Below are positions 35,261 to 44,087 of a DNA stretch of 64,000 bases, in pieces. The position numbers were made by a program, and so were the translations under genes. The number at the start of each line of letters is the position of its first letter. Positions within the stretch are counted from its first letter, which is position 1. Location: positions 62,001 through 126,000 of the forward strand of contig NZ_CAAJGK010000033.1 in the NCBI RefSeq assembly GCF_900996245.1. Direction: 5' to 3'. The stretch is from Paraburkholderia sp. BCC1886 (GTDB taxonomy: Bacteria; Pseudomonadota; Gammaproteobacteria; Burkholderiales; Burkholderiaceae). Under the pieces are notes generated by a model. It worked only from the letters and a program-made list of their open reading frames with translations. It searched no databases and was not told where the DNA came from.

Positions 35261-36265
35261 ATGATCGCCCGTACCTTCGCTTCATCCCGTCATTCCACCC
35301 GCTATTGGGAGGCCGGTCCTGCCGATGGGCCGCTGATGATCTTCCTCCACGGCTGGCCCGGCATCGGTCTGATGTGGCGCGCTCAGATCGAAGCGTTCGC
35401 GAAGGAAGGTTGGCGCTGCGTTGCGCCGGACATGCGCGGCTACGGGGGATCGTCGGCGCCCGTCGCGCCCGATGCCTATGCGCTCGAGGAGATCGTCCAC
35501 GACATGGTCGAGCTTCATGACCATCTGGGCGCGAGTCCGGCAATCTGGATCGGCCATGATCTGGGAAGCCCGGTGGCCGCGGCGCTTGCTGCACATGACC
35601 CGAAGCGCAGTCGCGGGGTCGTGCTCGTCTCCGTTCCGTATATGCCCGGGAGCTTCGGGTTGCGCAGCCTGTTGCCTCTGGTCGACCGGACGCTGTATCC
35701 CGCTGAGAATTATCCCGACGGGCAATGGGACTATTACCGCTTCTACCTGACGCATTTCGATCAGACTGTGACTGACTTCAATGCAGACATCGCGTCTTCA
35801 CTGGCGGCGATTTACCGCTCTGGAGACGCGCAGTCCGTGGACCATGTTTATCGTTCCGCGCAGGTCTCGGGCAATGGCGGCTGGTTCGGTGCGGCACATC
35901 GTGCGCCGGCTGTAGCGCCGGACGCGGCGCTCTGGCCACCGGCCGATTTCGACGCGCTGGTCGATACCTTCCGTGTCAATGGTTTCCGGCCGGGTAACGC
36001 CTGGTATCTGAACGACGATGCCAATTACACGTACGCTCAAAGTGCTCCCGATGGTGGTCGGCTGAGCCAGCCCGTGCTGTTCGTGAATGGCGAATTCGAT
36101 GGAATTTGCGACATCACCCGTAGCGCGCTCGGCGAGCCCATGCGAAACGCCTGCGCGGATCTGTCTGTAATAACGCTGGGCGCGGGCCACTGGTTACCGC
36201 TTGAAAACAAGGCTGAACTCGTCCAGGTCATGCGCGCCTGGCTCGAAGAAAAAGGGCTGTCGTAA
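35261..36265 (+). CDS. Alpha/beta hydrolase, epoxide hydrolase-like
   Basis: A 334-residue alpha/beta hydrolase. HGWP (30-33) is the oxyanion-hole motif and the nucleophile is D100 in GHDLGS, an aspartate as in epoxide hydrolases and dehalogenases rather than serine. The base histidine is in GAGHWLP near the C-terminus. A lid region with several tyrosines (DYYRFYLTHF, NAWYLNDD) could supply the epoxide-polarising residues. The ATG at 35261 is the best start although its GGAG is about 13 bases upstream. It is followed by a second, related hydrolase gene. The substrate is unknown. Confidence 0.82.
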   Translation: MIARTFASSRHSTRYWEAGPADGPLMIFLHGWPGIGLMWRAQIEAFAKEGWRCVAPDMRGYGGSSAPVAPDAYALEEIVHDMVELHDHLGASPAIWIGHDLGSPVAAALAAHDPKRSRGVVLVSVPYMPGSFGLRSLLPLVDRTLYPAENYPDGQWDYYRFYLTHFDQTVTDFNADIASSLAAIYRSGDAQSVDHVYRSAQVSGNGGWFGAAHRAPAVAPDAALWPPADFDALVDTFRVNGFRPGNAWYLNDDANYTYAQSAPDGGRLSQPVLFVNGEFDGICDITRSALGEPMRNACADLSVITLGAGHWLPLENKAELVQVMRAWLEEKGLS

Positions 36266-36275
36266 CCATTACGGA

Positions 36276-36295
36276 CGTATGCTGACCCGCATACG
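36276..36295 (+). other. Hairpin between the two hydrolase genes
   Basis: CGTATGC (36276-36282) and GCATACG (36289-36295) form a perfect 7-bp stem with a 6-base loop, 10 bases after the first hydrolase stop. No T-run follows, so it could stabilise or process the mRNA rather than terminate it. Confidence 0.35.
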
Positions 36296-36327
36296 GTCTT
36301 CGACGTCGACTAAAGGAGTGACATGTA

Positions 36328-37320
36328 ATGAGTGCCTCGAATACCAATGACCTATCCGCAGATTCCAGGGATGGCATCAAACACTACGACATTGCGACCA
36401 ACGGCATTACCCTGCATGTCACGGAGCAAGGGGAGGGGCCAGCCGTGCTGTTCTGCCACGGTTTTCCCGACACGTCCTACACGTGGCGTCAGCAGATGAA
36501 GGCCATTGCGGCTGCCGGATATCGAGCCATTGCGCCGGATATGCGCGGCTACGGTCGCAGTTCCGCACCGGCCGATGCAAACCTGTACACGCCGTTGCAC
36601 ACGGCTGGCGACCTGGTGGGTCTGCTCGATGCGCTAGACATTCCCCGCGCCGTCCTTGTCGGTCATGACTGGGGGGCGACGCATGCGTGGAACGCGGCGC
36701 TGATGCGCCCGGACAGATTCGCAGCGGTCTTCTGCCTCAGCGTCCCTTACGTGCCGCGCGGCGACGTCAGTGTTTTCGACAGAATGCGCACGGCCGGACT
36801 CGAAGACAGGTTCTATATGTTCGAGCAGATCCGGGCCGACGCCGACGACATCTGGGCCGACGCCGCGGTGACCATTCCCGGCATTCTGTACTGGGCATCG
36901 AGCAGCGCTCCAGCCGGCCAGCAGTGGAGTCCAATGGACCCCGCGCGAAGCCTTCATCGCGCGGCAGCTGGCGCATTGCCCTCGTGGGCTGCACCGGATT
37001 ACGTCGCGCATAACATCGCGGAATTCCAGCGGACAGGGTTTCACGGCGGATTGAACTATTACCGTGCGGCAGAGCCCTATTTTGCTTTGTCCGGCCCCTG
37101 GAAAGGCGCGAAGATCGTCCAGCCGGCGTTTTTTATATGGGGCAAGTCGGACGGCCTCAGAGAGCTGTATCCGATTGGACTCGACGACCTTCGCGTTGGT
37201 TTGCCAGGCCTCGTGGGAAGGCTCGAACTCGATAACGTAGGACATTGGGTGCAGCATGAAGCCGCCGCAGCCGTTAGCGACGAGCTACTGAAGTTCCTGC
37301 GTACCGTCGATCACGCATAG
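36328..37320 (+). CDS. Alpha/beta hydrolase, soluble epoxide hydrolase-like
   Basis: A 330-residue alpha/beta hydrolase with HGFP (44-47), APDMRGYGRSSAP (69-81) and nucleophile D114 in GHDWGA, the classic soluble epoxide hydrolase pattern. The final histidine is in NVGHWVQHE near residue 309. It lies 62 bases after the other hydrolase and is on the same strand. AAGGAG lies nine bases before the ATG at 36328; a minimal ATGTAA start-stop pair sits between them, overlapping the true start. It should open an epoxide to a diol; the substrate is unknown. Confidence 0.87.
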   Translation: MSASNTNDLSADSRDGIKHYDIATNGITLHVTEQGEGPAVLFCHGFPDTSYTWRQQMKAIAAAGYRAIAPDMRGYGRSSAPADANLYTPLHTAGDLVGLLDALDIPRAVLVGHDWGATHAWNAALMRPDRFAAVFCLSVPYVPRGDVSVFDRMRTAGLEDRFYMFEQIRADADDIWADAAVTIPGILYWASSSAPAGQQWSPMDPARSLHRAAAGALPSWAAPDYVAHNIAEFQRTGFHGGLNYYRAAEPYFALSGPWKGAKIVQPAFFIWGKSDGLRELYPIGLDDLRVGLPGLVGRLELDNVGHWVQHEAAAAVSDELLKFLRTVDHA

Positions 37321-37367
37321 CGGCCCGTTCATTGCAACGAGCCACCTGAGCGGACTGATTGCAGGCG

Positions 37368-38531
37368 TCATCGCACCGGTAATTCGAGCCGCGCTATTTC
37401 TGCGAAGTAGCTGGCGCCGACGCAGAGAATGTCGTCGTTGAAATCGTAGCTCTCGTTATGTAATGGGGTGCCTCCCTGGCCGCTCTCCATCCCATTGCCG
37501 ATAAAGATAAAATTTCCCGGGACGATCTGAAGAAACGCGCCGAAGTCCTCCGACACCATCATTGGCTGGACATTCGCGTCGACGTTGTGCGCTCCGGCAA
37601 CGTTGGAAGCGGCCGTGACGGCAAGATCGACGAGAGCCGGCGTGTTCACCGTAGGGACGAATTCGCGGGTGTATTCAAAGTCACACTCCACGCCGTGCGT
37701 CCGGCAGATTCCTTCGCTGATTTCTCTCATGCGGGTTTCGAGCAGCTTCTGGACTTCCGGCAGGTAGCTCCGCGTGTCGCCCTTGATGACGACGTTCGAC
37801 GGAATCACGTTGCGCAAACCGTCCGTGACCAGTTCGGTGCAGGAGATAACCGCAGAGAGACTCGGGTCGAGATTGCGCGAAACAATGGTCTGCAAGGCCA
37901 GAACGATTTGCGACGCGATGACGATCGGATCGATGCCCATATGCGGTCGCGCCGCGTGGGTGCCTTTCGCCTTGATATGAATGACGAAGTTGTCCTCGCT
38001 TGCCATGATGCCGTTGGCGCGGGTGGCGAAACGTCCGACCGGCAAGCCGGGCATATTGTGAGCGCCAAAGATGGCTTCCACCGGAAACCGCTCGAATAGT
38101 CCATCGGCAATCATCGCCTTCGCACCGCGACCGTGCTCTTCCGCGGGTTGAAAGATGAACCGGATGGTCCCGTCGAAGTCGCGTCGCTCGGCGAGCAGCC
38201 TCGCAGCGCCCAGAACCATCGCCATATGCCCGTCATGGCCACATGCATGCATCTTGCCCTTCGTGCATGACGCGTAGGCCCTGCCTGGCGCGTTCTCCGA
38301 GATATTAAGCGCGTCCATGTCGGCGCGAAGACCGATCGCCCGTGTGCCGTTACCCACTTTGAGATTAGCTACGAGTCCGGTGCCGCCGATGTTGCGATGA
38401 ACTTCGAGGCCGAGCGTTCGGAGAATCTTCGCAACATAGTCGGACGTCTGGATTTCTTCGAAGCCGGTCTCCGGATTTCGATGCAGTTGTTGGCGCCAAC
38501 CCTTCAGTTGCTCCTGCAATGACATTTCCAT
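37368..38531 (-). CDS. M20 family amidohydrolase/aminoacylase
   Basis: A 387-residue M20D metallo-amidohydrolase. The metal-binding HACGHDGH is at residues 95-102 (C97 and H99), and the catalytic glutamates are in FQPAEEHGRG near 130-139. A dimerisation domain is inserted in the middle, and a second metal region near the C-terminus has SEDFG. These enzymes cleave N-acyl amino acids or similar amides such as hippurate. I chose the ATG at 38531, with GGGAGA six bases upstream. It lies 31 bases after the diaminopropionate ammonia-lyase gene, the same pairing as E. coli ygeX-ygeY, although YgeY is from another M20 branch. Confidence 0.88.
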   Translation of the reverse strand: MEMSLQEQLKGWRQQLHRNPETGFEEIQTSDYVAKILRTLGLEVHRNIGGTGLVANLKVGNGTRAIGLRADMDALNISENAPGRAYASCTKGKMHACGHDGHMAMVLGAARLLAERRDFDGTIRFIFQPAEEHGRGAKAMIADGLFERFPVEAIFGAHNMPGLPVGRFATRANGIMASEDNFVIHIKAKGTHAARPHMGIDPIVIASQIVLALQTIVSRNLDPSLSAVISCTELVTDGLRNVIPSNVVIKGDTRSYLPEVQKLLETRMREISEGICRTHGVECDFEYTREFVPTVNTPALVDLAVTAASNVAGAHNVDANVQPMMVSEDFGAFLQIVPGNFIFIGNGMESGQGGTPLHNESYDFNDDILCVGASYFAEIARLELPVR

Positions 38532-38562
38532 GATGTTCTCCCTGGCCTTTGCCATTGGTGCT

Positions 38563-39792
38563 TTAGTGTTCTAACGCCTTCGTCCATTCGCGCTGCCGCG
38601 CGAGGACCGATTCTGCAGACTCGCCGACCAGGTCGCGATACACGGTCGGTGCCGTCGCTCCCTCGGTGCCGATGACGAGGATCTGAGAATCGGGACCGAG
38701 TCCCGCAGCAGTGGCTAGTTCTGGGTTGCGCATCAACACGGTCAACCCCGCGACACCCGCGGCACCCGATTCACCCACGACGAGCGGCACGTCGTGCCGA
38801 GTCCCGGTGGAGAGCGTGCGCATCGCGTCGATGGCGTCGTCATCGTCGATGGTCATGAACTGGTCGATGCAGCGCTCCAGAATTTTCCAGGCGAGCGGCG
38901 AGGCCTCGCCACAAGCGAGCCCCGCCATCACCGAGTCGACTGTGCCGGTCGCAGTAGTGGCATAGCCAACCATGGCGCTCTGGTAGAGGCAGTCTGCCTG
39001 TTGCGGCTCGACGACGATAAATTGCGGACGCTTTGCGCCATAGTGTTCCCAGAAATAGCTTGCGACGCCTGCAGCGAGACCACCGACGCCACCCTGAAGG
39101 AATACATGGCTAACAGGTGAGTCCGAAGTATTGCTGTCGAGCTGGGCGATGGTTTCGCCGGAAATCACGCCATAGCCTTGCATGACATCGCGGGGAATGG
39201 TTTCGTAACCCTCGTACGACGTGTCGGAGACCACGTGCCAGCCGTTCTCATTCGCGAGCTTTGCCGCATACGCGACCGACTCGTCGTAACCGCCTGGGAT
39301 ACGGATGATTCTTGCGCCGTACCGGGCGATTGCATGCTCGCGTTCGATGCTGACGTTGGCATGCAGGACAATCACACACTGGCAACCGATATCCCGCGCA
39401 GCCGCAGCGAGCGATTTACCGTGGTTTCCATCGGTCGCGCTGATCACCGTCACATTGGCCAGTAGCGGGGCAAATTTCCCTTCGATCAGCTCGCGTGGAT
39501 TCAGGTCGTGCGTGTACCATTGCCGCAGCAGGAGACGCATGAGTGCAATGGGTGCACCAAGGGCCTTGAAGCTGCCAAGCGGGGAGCGGAACGATTCGTC
39601 CTTGAGCCTGAGGCTTGCCACGCCTAACGCAGCGGCCATGTCGGGCAGTGACCACAGCGGCGTGGGCGAGCGGCAGATCTGGTCCCAACTGGATAGCCAC
39701 ACGCCGCTTTCGTCTGCTGCGCTTTTGTTCAGAATGGCTCGCAGCGCCTCAGGGTAGGTAGCCCGCGTCGAGCGGGGATTGGTTAAAAGCAT
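38563..39792 (-). CDS. dpaL: Diaminopropionate ammonia-lyase
   Basis: A 409-residue fold-type II PLP enzyme, like E. coli YgeX/DpaL (398 residues), which converts 2,3-diaminopropionate to pyruvate and two ammonia. The PLP lysine is K76 in RSPLGSFKALGAP, the DGNHGKSLAAAA segment binds the substrate carboxylate and the glycine loop GGVGGLAAGVASYF holds the PLP phosphate. The ATG at 39792 has GGAG nine bases upstream. It is in an operon with a solute-binding protein and an M20 amidohydrolase, divergent from an Lrp regulator, which supports a role in amino acid use. Confidence 0.87.
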   Translation of the reverse strand: MLLTNPRSTRATYPEALRAILNKSAADESGVWLSSWDQICRSPTPLWSLPDMAAALGVASLRLKDESFRSPLGSFKALGAPIALMRLLLRQWYTHDLNPRELIEGKFAPLLANVTVISATDGNHGKSLAAAARDIGCQCVIVLHANVSIEREHAIARYGARIIRIPGGYDESVAYAAKLANENGWHVVSDTSYEGYETIPRDVMQGYGVISGETIAQLDSNTSDSPVSHVFLQGGVGGLAAGVASYFWEHYGAKRPQFIVVEPQQADCLYQSAMVGYATTATGTVDSVMAGLACGEASPLAWKILERCIDQFMTIDDDDAIDAMRTLSTGTRHDVPLVVGESGAAGVAGLTVLMRNPELATAAGLGPDSQILVIGTEGATAPTVYRDLVGESAESVLARQREWTKALEH

Positions 39793-39862
39793 CGGGATAA
39801 CTCCGTCATACACCGAAGCGAAAGCCTCGCGTTTAAACAGGAACGGCTGATGTTGGCCTCGA

Positions 39863-41002
39863 CTATTTCCGTACCACGGACTTGTCTATCCATTCGCCGT
39901 TCGCGAACTGGCGCACTGTAATTGCGCCATTGCGTATATCTCCGGCCTGGTCGAACTGGATTGGACCCGTCACGCCGTCGAGCTTGATCGACTGCAGTTT
40001 CGCAAGGTACACCTTCGGATCCGTTGAATCGGCGGCTTGCATCGCAGCCGCTATCGTCATGACGGCGTCGTAGGCATACGGCGCATACAACTGGACCGGC
40101 GCGTTGAACCGCTTCTCATACTGGTTGAAAAATGCCTGGCCCTTTGGCATCTGCGACGCAGGGACGCCAGCCAGGGTGCAATACATATCGCTGGACATCG
40201 CCGTGCCCGCGAGCTTGATGAACTGCGGTGTGCATGCCTCGTCGCCCGCGATGAACTTCACGTCGAGACTAAGTCTACGCATCTGTTGCGCGAATGCGGC
40301 CGCCTGGGTGTCGCCGCCAGTAAAAGCTATGCCGTCCGGCCTACGACTCTTGATGCTCGTCAGAATGGCCATCCAGTTAGTCGTCTTGTCCGTTCCGAAC
40401 TCGCGGTCGATGACAGTGCCTCCGTTTGCTTTGACGGCCTTTTCTATCTCATCGGCCAGGCCCTGTCCGTAAGCAGTGCGGTCGTCCACTATGACGACGT
40501 TGCGGGCCTTCAGGTCATGCACGAGATACGCTCCCATTACCGACCCTTGTCGGACGTCGTTGGCGACCATCCGGAAGACGCTCTTCAAACCTTGTTGGGT
40601 CAACAACGGATTGGTCGCCGACTCGGTAATCATCGGGATGCCGGCGTTCGCATAAATGGTGGATGCGGGTATCGATGTACCCGAGTTGGCATGTCCAACC
40701 ACCCCCGCCACCTGATCATCGACCAGCTTCTGGGCAACCGTCACCGCAGTCTTGGGGTCGGCAGCGTCGTCCTGCGAATCCAGAGCGAAGGTGATGGACT
40801 GTCCGCCAATTTGCAACTTCCGTGCATTCAAGTCTTCGATTGCAAGGCGCACGCCATTCTCGTCTTCCTTCCCGAGATGCGCGAGCTCTCCAGTCAGTGG
40901 GGAAGCCTGACCAATTTTCACCGTCGTATCTGCCAACGCTATGGTCGAAGAGGCGATGACCGAGACAACGAGAAGAGTTTGAGAAAGCTTTCTGATTTTC
41001 AT
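39863..41002 (-). CDS. Branched-chain amino acid-type ABC transporter substrate-binding protein
   Basis: A 379-residue type I periplasmic binding protein of the LivJ/LivK family. A signal peptide (MKIRKLSQTLLVVSVIASST to about residue 24) is followed by KIGQASPLTGELAHLGKEDE, the family's opening, and a type I fold with GVVGHANSGTSIPASTIYAN. No permease or ATPase genes are adjacent, so it either works with a transporter encoded elsewhere or is an orphan. It is the first gene of the operon with dpaL and the amidohydrolase; the ligand may be diaminopropionate or an N-acyl amino acid, which is inference. Confidence 0.88.
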   Translation of the reverse strand: MKIRKLSQTLLVVSVIASSTIALADTTVKIGQASPLTGELAHLGKEDENGVRLAIEDLNARKLQIGGQSITFALDSQDDAADPKTAVTVAQKLVDDQVAGVVGHANSGTSIPASTIYANAGIPMITESATNPLLTQQGLKSVFRMVANDVRQGSVMGAYLVHDLKARNVVIVDDRTAYGQGLADEIEKAVKANGGTVIDREFGTDKTTNWMAILTSIKSRRPDGIAFTGGDTQAAAFAQQMRRLSLDVKFIAGDEACTPQFIKLAGTAMSSDMYCTLAGVPASQMPKGQAFFNQYEKRFNAPVQLYAPYAYDAVMTIAAAMQAADSTDPKVYLAKLQSIKLDGVTGPIQFDQAGDIRNGAITVRQFANGEWIDKSVVRK

Positions 41003-41184
41003 GGCTGGAGAGTATGGCTAAGAGAGTTTTAATCCATCGTCGATGCGTCGAGAAGGTCAGCGTCTGCCAGGCTGGACGAGGCTTGCAGCGCTGCAGGACA
41101 TAAATCACGCTTGACACAGAGATTTTATTGCGGGACAAAGTTGATAATTTATTTATAAACGCGTCTATTTCGAGAAAAATTCTC

Positions 41185-41682
41185 ATGGCCACGATCTCGC
41201 GCAATATTGAACTCGACGACTTCGACGTGAAGATTCTTGCCATCGTCCAGCGGGACAATCAAACGCCCCATCGGGAGATAGGCCAGCAAATCAACCTGTC
41301 GGTACCATCGGTCGCGCGTCGTTTGCAGAAGCTCAGGAGCACAGGGGTGATTGCGGCGGACCGGAGCGTGCTGAACCCGAACGCGCTCGGCGCCCGGGTC
41401 ACGATCATCACGCATGTCCAGGCAGAAAATGAAGCAATCGAGTTGCTCGATGCAATGAAGGCAAGATTTGAAGCATGCGAGCAGGTCCAGCAGTGTTATT
41501 ACGTAACGGGCGACGTGGACTTCATCTTGATTTTCTGTACGCGCGACATGGACGAATACACTTCGCTGACAAGGTCGCTATTCTTTGCTGAGGGGAACGT
41601 CAAAAGCTTCCGTACCTATGTCGCCATGGAGCGAGTGAAGTCGACGCTCAATGTTCCAGTGGGTTCGAAAGGGATGGTTTAG
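41185..41682 (+). CDS. Lrp/AsnC family transcriptional regulator
   Basis: A 165-residue Lrp-type regulator: N-terminal helix-turn-helix (LDDFDVKILAIVQRDNQTPH and LSVPSVARRLQKLRSTGVIA) and a C-terminal RAM ligand domain with CYYVTGDVDFILIF. The ATG at 41185 is chosen as the start because the sequence upstream is AT-rich promoter rather than coding. It is divergent from the solute-binding protein, dpaL and amidohydrolase operon and likely activates it when the amino acid is present. No good palindrome could be picked out in the 182-base gap. Confidence 0.88.
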   Translation: MATISRNIELDDFDVKILAIVQRDNQTPHREIGQQINLSVPSVARRLQKLRSTGVIAADRSVLNPNALGARVTIITHVQAENEAIELLDAMKARFEACEQVQQCYYVTGDVDFILIFCTRDMDEYTSLTRSLFFAEGNVKSFRTYVAMERVKSTLNVPVGSKGMV

Positions 41683-42217
41683 GAAGTCCCGGGTTACCGA
41701 CGTACATCACAACGCCGCTGGCTCTGCAAGGTTAGCCGGCGCGAATCTGCTCGACGAACACAACCACAACTTCCACGTAGCAGGTCCGCCTGAGGCGAGC
41801 CGGGCGCTTCCTGGCGTGCCGGTACCGGGGCGTTTGCTTTCTCTTCGTTAAGCCATCTGATTTGTTTATCGACTCCAGGCAAGTTGGTCGACGCCGCGTG
41901 CCATTGCAAAACGCGATATTCGTAGATGAGCCGTGCTGGATAAGGCTCCACGATTTCAAAACGCCTGCTTTTCGATCGTCTTTAGTCGAAAGACCCGCTT
42001 TTTAGACAGGCGCTTAAGGTTAAACCCGGATTATCAGCCCAAGGTCCATTTGGGCTACTTTCACGTTCAGTTGTCGAGGGCTGACAGTATCCGGGAGCAC
42101 CAGCTCACAAACGAAAAATCAAAACGATTCTGGCTGGTGGAACCCGACAGCGCGGCTCGTGCAAATAAGAAAAATGCACACGCTTAATCATCTACTACAT
42201 CGAAGGAGACTGAATTC
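41683..42217. other. Non-coding stretch with two hairpins
   Basis: About 535 bases without a supported gene. GTCTTT (41978-41983) and AAAGAC (41989-41994) form a stem followed by CCGCTTTTTA, a possible intrinsic terminator for rightward transcription. AGCCCAA (42036-42042) and TTGGGCT (42050-42056) form a second perfect stem. A minus-strand frame at 41694-41951 has no ribosome site or recognised motif. The last 20 bases carry the AAGGAG ribosome site of the next gene. Confidence 0.4.
41978..42003 (+). terminator. Possible rho-independent terminator
   Basis: A 6-bp stem GTCTTT/AAAGAC with an AGTCG loop is followed by a T-run (CTTTTT). The stem is short and AT-rich and it lies about 300 bases beyond the Lrp stop, so it may end a long 3' leader or be incidental. 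Confidence 0.35.
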
Positions 42218-42763
42218 ATGAACAACAACATTAGCGCCAGTACCCGGGATCTCGACGCCGGTGGCCGGAGTGGCGAGAAGGGGCACCCTGACGCGGCCAC
42301 GATTTTCCGCGTCGGCGCGCAGGCGGGTCTCACAGGCGCCATCGTTATCTGGATTTATGAGGCGGTGGTTTGGGTCGGCGTGCAACACCTCATGCCGATG
42401 GGCGGCATACCGCGCAATGCGACGGGGCTCGTGTTCGGCAAAGCGTTTCAGGAATCAATTGGAATCTGGGCCTATGTATTGGGCACTGTCATCCATTTCA
42501 CTTTTGCTATCGCGTGGGGTGTTGCATTCGCAGCGATCTGGCCGTCGCTACGCAAGCGCGGATATGAAGCCACCTTGGTCGCGTTGTTCTATGCGATCCT
42601 GGCGTGGATCGTGATGCACGTGGCTATTTCTATTTCTTCCAGCAACCACCCGAACTACTTCGATCCTAATGTGATCATCGGTGGCTTCATGTCTCACTTC
42701 TGTTTTACGATTCCGCTCGCTCTGGTCGTGAAGAAAAAACTCGCCGCATATAGTCCGCGATGA
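42218..42763 (+). CDS. Integral membrane protein of unknown function
   Basis: A 181-residue protein with a polar N-terminus (about 30 residues) and four predicted membrane helices: GLTGAIVIWIYEAVVWVGVQ, WAYVLGTVIHFTFAIAWGVA, EATLVALFYAILAWIVMHVA and the FMSHFCFTIPLALVV segment. I do not recognise the family. AAGGAG about nine bases before the ATG gives a strong ribosome site. It is 54 bases upstream of a porin on the same strand, with a small perfect hairpin between, and may be co-transcribed with it. Confidence 0.7.
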   Translation: MNNNISASTRDLDAGGRSGEKGHPDAATIFRVGAQAGLTGAIVIWIYEAVVWVGVQHLMPMGGIPRNATGLVFGKAFQESIGIWAYVLGTVIHFTFAIAWGVAFAAIWPSLRKRGYEATLVALFYAILAWIVMHVAISISSSNHPNYFDPNVIIGGFMSHFCFTIPLALVVKKKLAAYSPR

Positions 42764-42766
42764 ATG

Positions 42767-42782
42767 TCCAGATGTATCTGGA
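42767..42782 (+). other. Small perfect hairpin after the membrane protein gene
   Basis: TCCAGAT, GT, ATCTGGA: a perfect 7-bp stem with a two-base centre, four bases after the stop codon. What follows is A-rich rather than T-rich, so it is not a classic terminator. As DNA it is also a 16-bp palindrome and could bind a regulator of the porin. Confidence 0.35.
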
Positions 42783-42817
42783 GTAGATAAAAAATAATAG
42801 AAGCAGGAGGAGAAATC

Positions 42818-43948
42818 ATGCCGTTGAATCACCCTAAAAAAGTACTATTCCTGATTGTGGTGTTGTGTGGTATTGCAGCGCCGTTCCCTGGGTACGCCCA
42901 GTCGTCCGTCACGCTCTACGGGATACTCGACACTTTCGTGGGGTATCAGTCCGCGCAGAGCGGCGGATCTCACAAGTCGCTCACTGTACTGGGCAACAAC
43001 GGGGAATTGACCAGTCGTTGGGGTATCAAGGGCGCCGAGGATATCGGCAATGGCTACAAGGTCACGTTCGACCTCGAGAACGGATTCGATCCCGGAACTG
43101 GAAATGTGCAGAACGCTTATCGCTTCTTTGACCGGCAGGCGTGGGTGGGTGTAACTGGTGCGTTTGGTGAACTTCGGTTCGGCCGCCAGAACACACCGAT
43201 GTTCGCGTGGAGCGGAAATATGGATGCTTTCAGCGCCGCCACGTACGGTTCCGGTTATAACAATTTCGCTAACTGGCTCGCTCGTGTCGATAACGACCTG
43301 GCCTATATCTCGCCAAAATTCTTCGGGACGAACATCGAGGCACACTACTCGGTAGGCGGCAAGCCTGGAACGCTTGCGGGTAATGCGGTGTACCAGTTCG
43401 GTATGCAAAGCGTTCAAGGACCGGCTTACATCGCTCTGGCGTACCTGAATGCGGCAAACCAGACGAATACCGTGCGCGTGCAGGAAATCATGGCCGGTGG
43501 AAATGTGGACTACGGCCGCGGCAAGGTCTACTTGGGTTATTTCCGGGCCAACGATGTGATTTCTGCCACGACCGGTAACGCGCTGAGCAATCCGGCAGGC
43601 AAGTACGATCCGTCGGTCGGCCCCGTCGGCAATATGCCGGGACAATGGCACAGTACCTATTCGCTGTCGGCCGATTACCGGTTCAGCCCGTTTTTCAGCG
43701 CGGGTCTGGGCTACGCGTTTATCAAGGATAGTTCGGCTCTCGGGAACAACGCGCAGCAGTTTAGTGGCATCGTCAATTACGATCTGTCAAAGGCGACACG
43801 TCTTTATGGTGTTGTCTCGAGGCTGAATAATTCGCATGGCGCACAGTACAAGATGGCAGGCGCCAGCATCACCACCGGGTCGTTTCTTACGCCGGATAAG
43901 GGCGCCAATGAGACTGGCGTGCAAGTGGGGATACGGCATCTGTTCTGA
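42818..43948 (+). CDS. General porin, Burkholderia type
   Basis: A 376-residue porin with a signal peptide ending GYAQ, the SSVTLYGILDTFVGYQ opening, RWGIKGAEDIGNGYKVTFDL and the FDRQAWVGVTGAFGELRFGR block, ending VQVGIRHLF with terminal phenylalanine. It belongs to the same family as the porin at 16711-17880. A strong GGAGGAG ribosome site is six bases before the ATG. It is followed by a TonB receptor gene after 139 bases with an intervening Fur-like site, so it is a separate unit. Confidence 0.92.
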   Translation: MPLNHPKKVLFLIVVLCGIAAPFPGYAQSSVTLYGILDTFVGYQSAQSGGSHKSLTVLGNNGELTSRWGIKGAEDIGNGYKVTFDLENGFDPGTGNVQNAYRFFDRQAWVGVTGAFGELRFGRQNTPMFAWSGNMDAFSAATYGSGYNNFANWLARVDNDLAYISPKFFGTNIEAHYSVGGKPGTLAGNAVYQFGMQSVQGPAYIALAYLNAANQTNTVRVQEIMAGGNVDYGRGKVYLGYFRANDVISATTGNALSNPAGKYDPSVGPVGNMPGQWHSTYSLSADYRFSPFFSAGLGYAFIKDSSALGNNAQQFSGIVNYDLSKATRLYGVVSRLNNSHGAQYKMAGASITTGSFLTPDKGANETGVQVGIRHLF

Positions 43949-44041
43949 CGTACCGGCCGGCCTCCGAAGGGCTTGGCGAAAGCCGTTGAAAAATTGCAGT
44001 TTACAAAAGCCTGAACAGACTGCAAAATTGCGCGCTTCACG

Positions 44042-44060
44042 AATACGAATCATTCGTATT
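44042..44060. promoter_or_regulatory. Fur box upstream of a TonB receptor
   Basis: AATACGAATCATTCGTATT is a perfect 19-bp palindrome (nine-base arms around a central C). It contains the GAATCATTC core typical of Fur sites in proteobacteria and lies 27 bases before the receptor ATG. This strongly suggests iron repression of the receptor. Confidence 0.75.
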
Positions 44061-44087
44061 TGAAAGAAGATCGACAACGGAAAAAGA

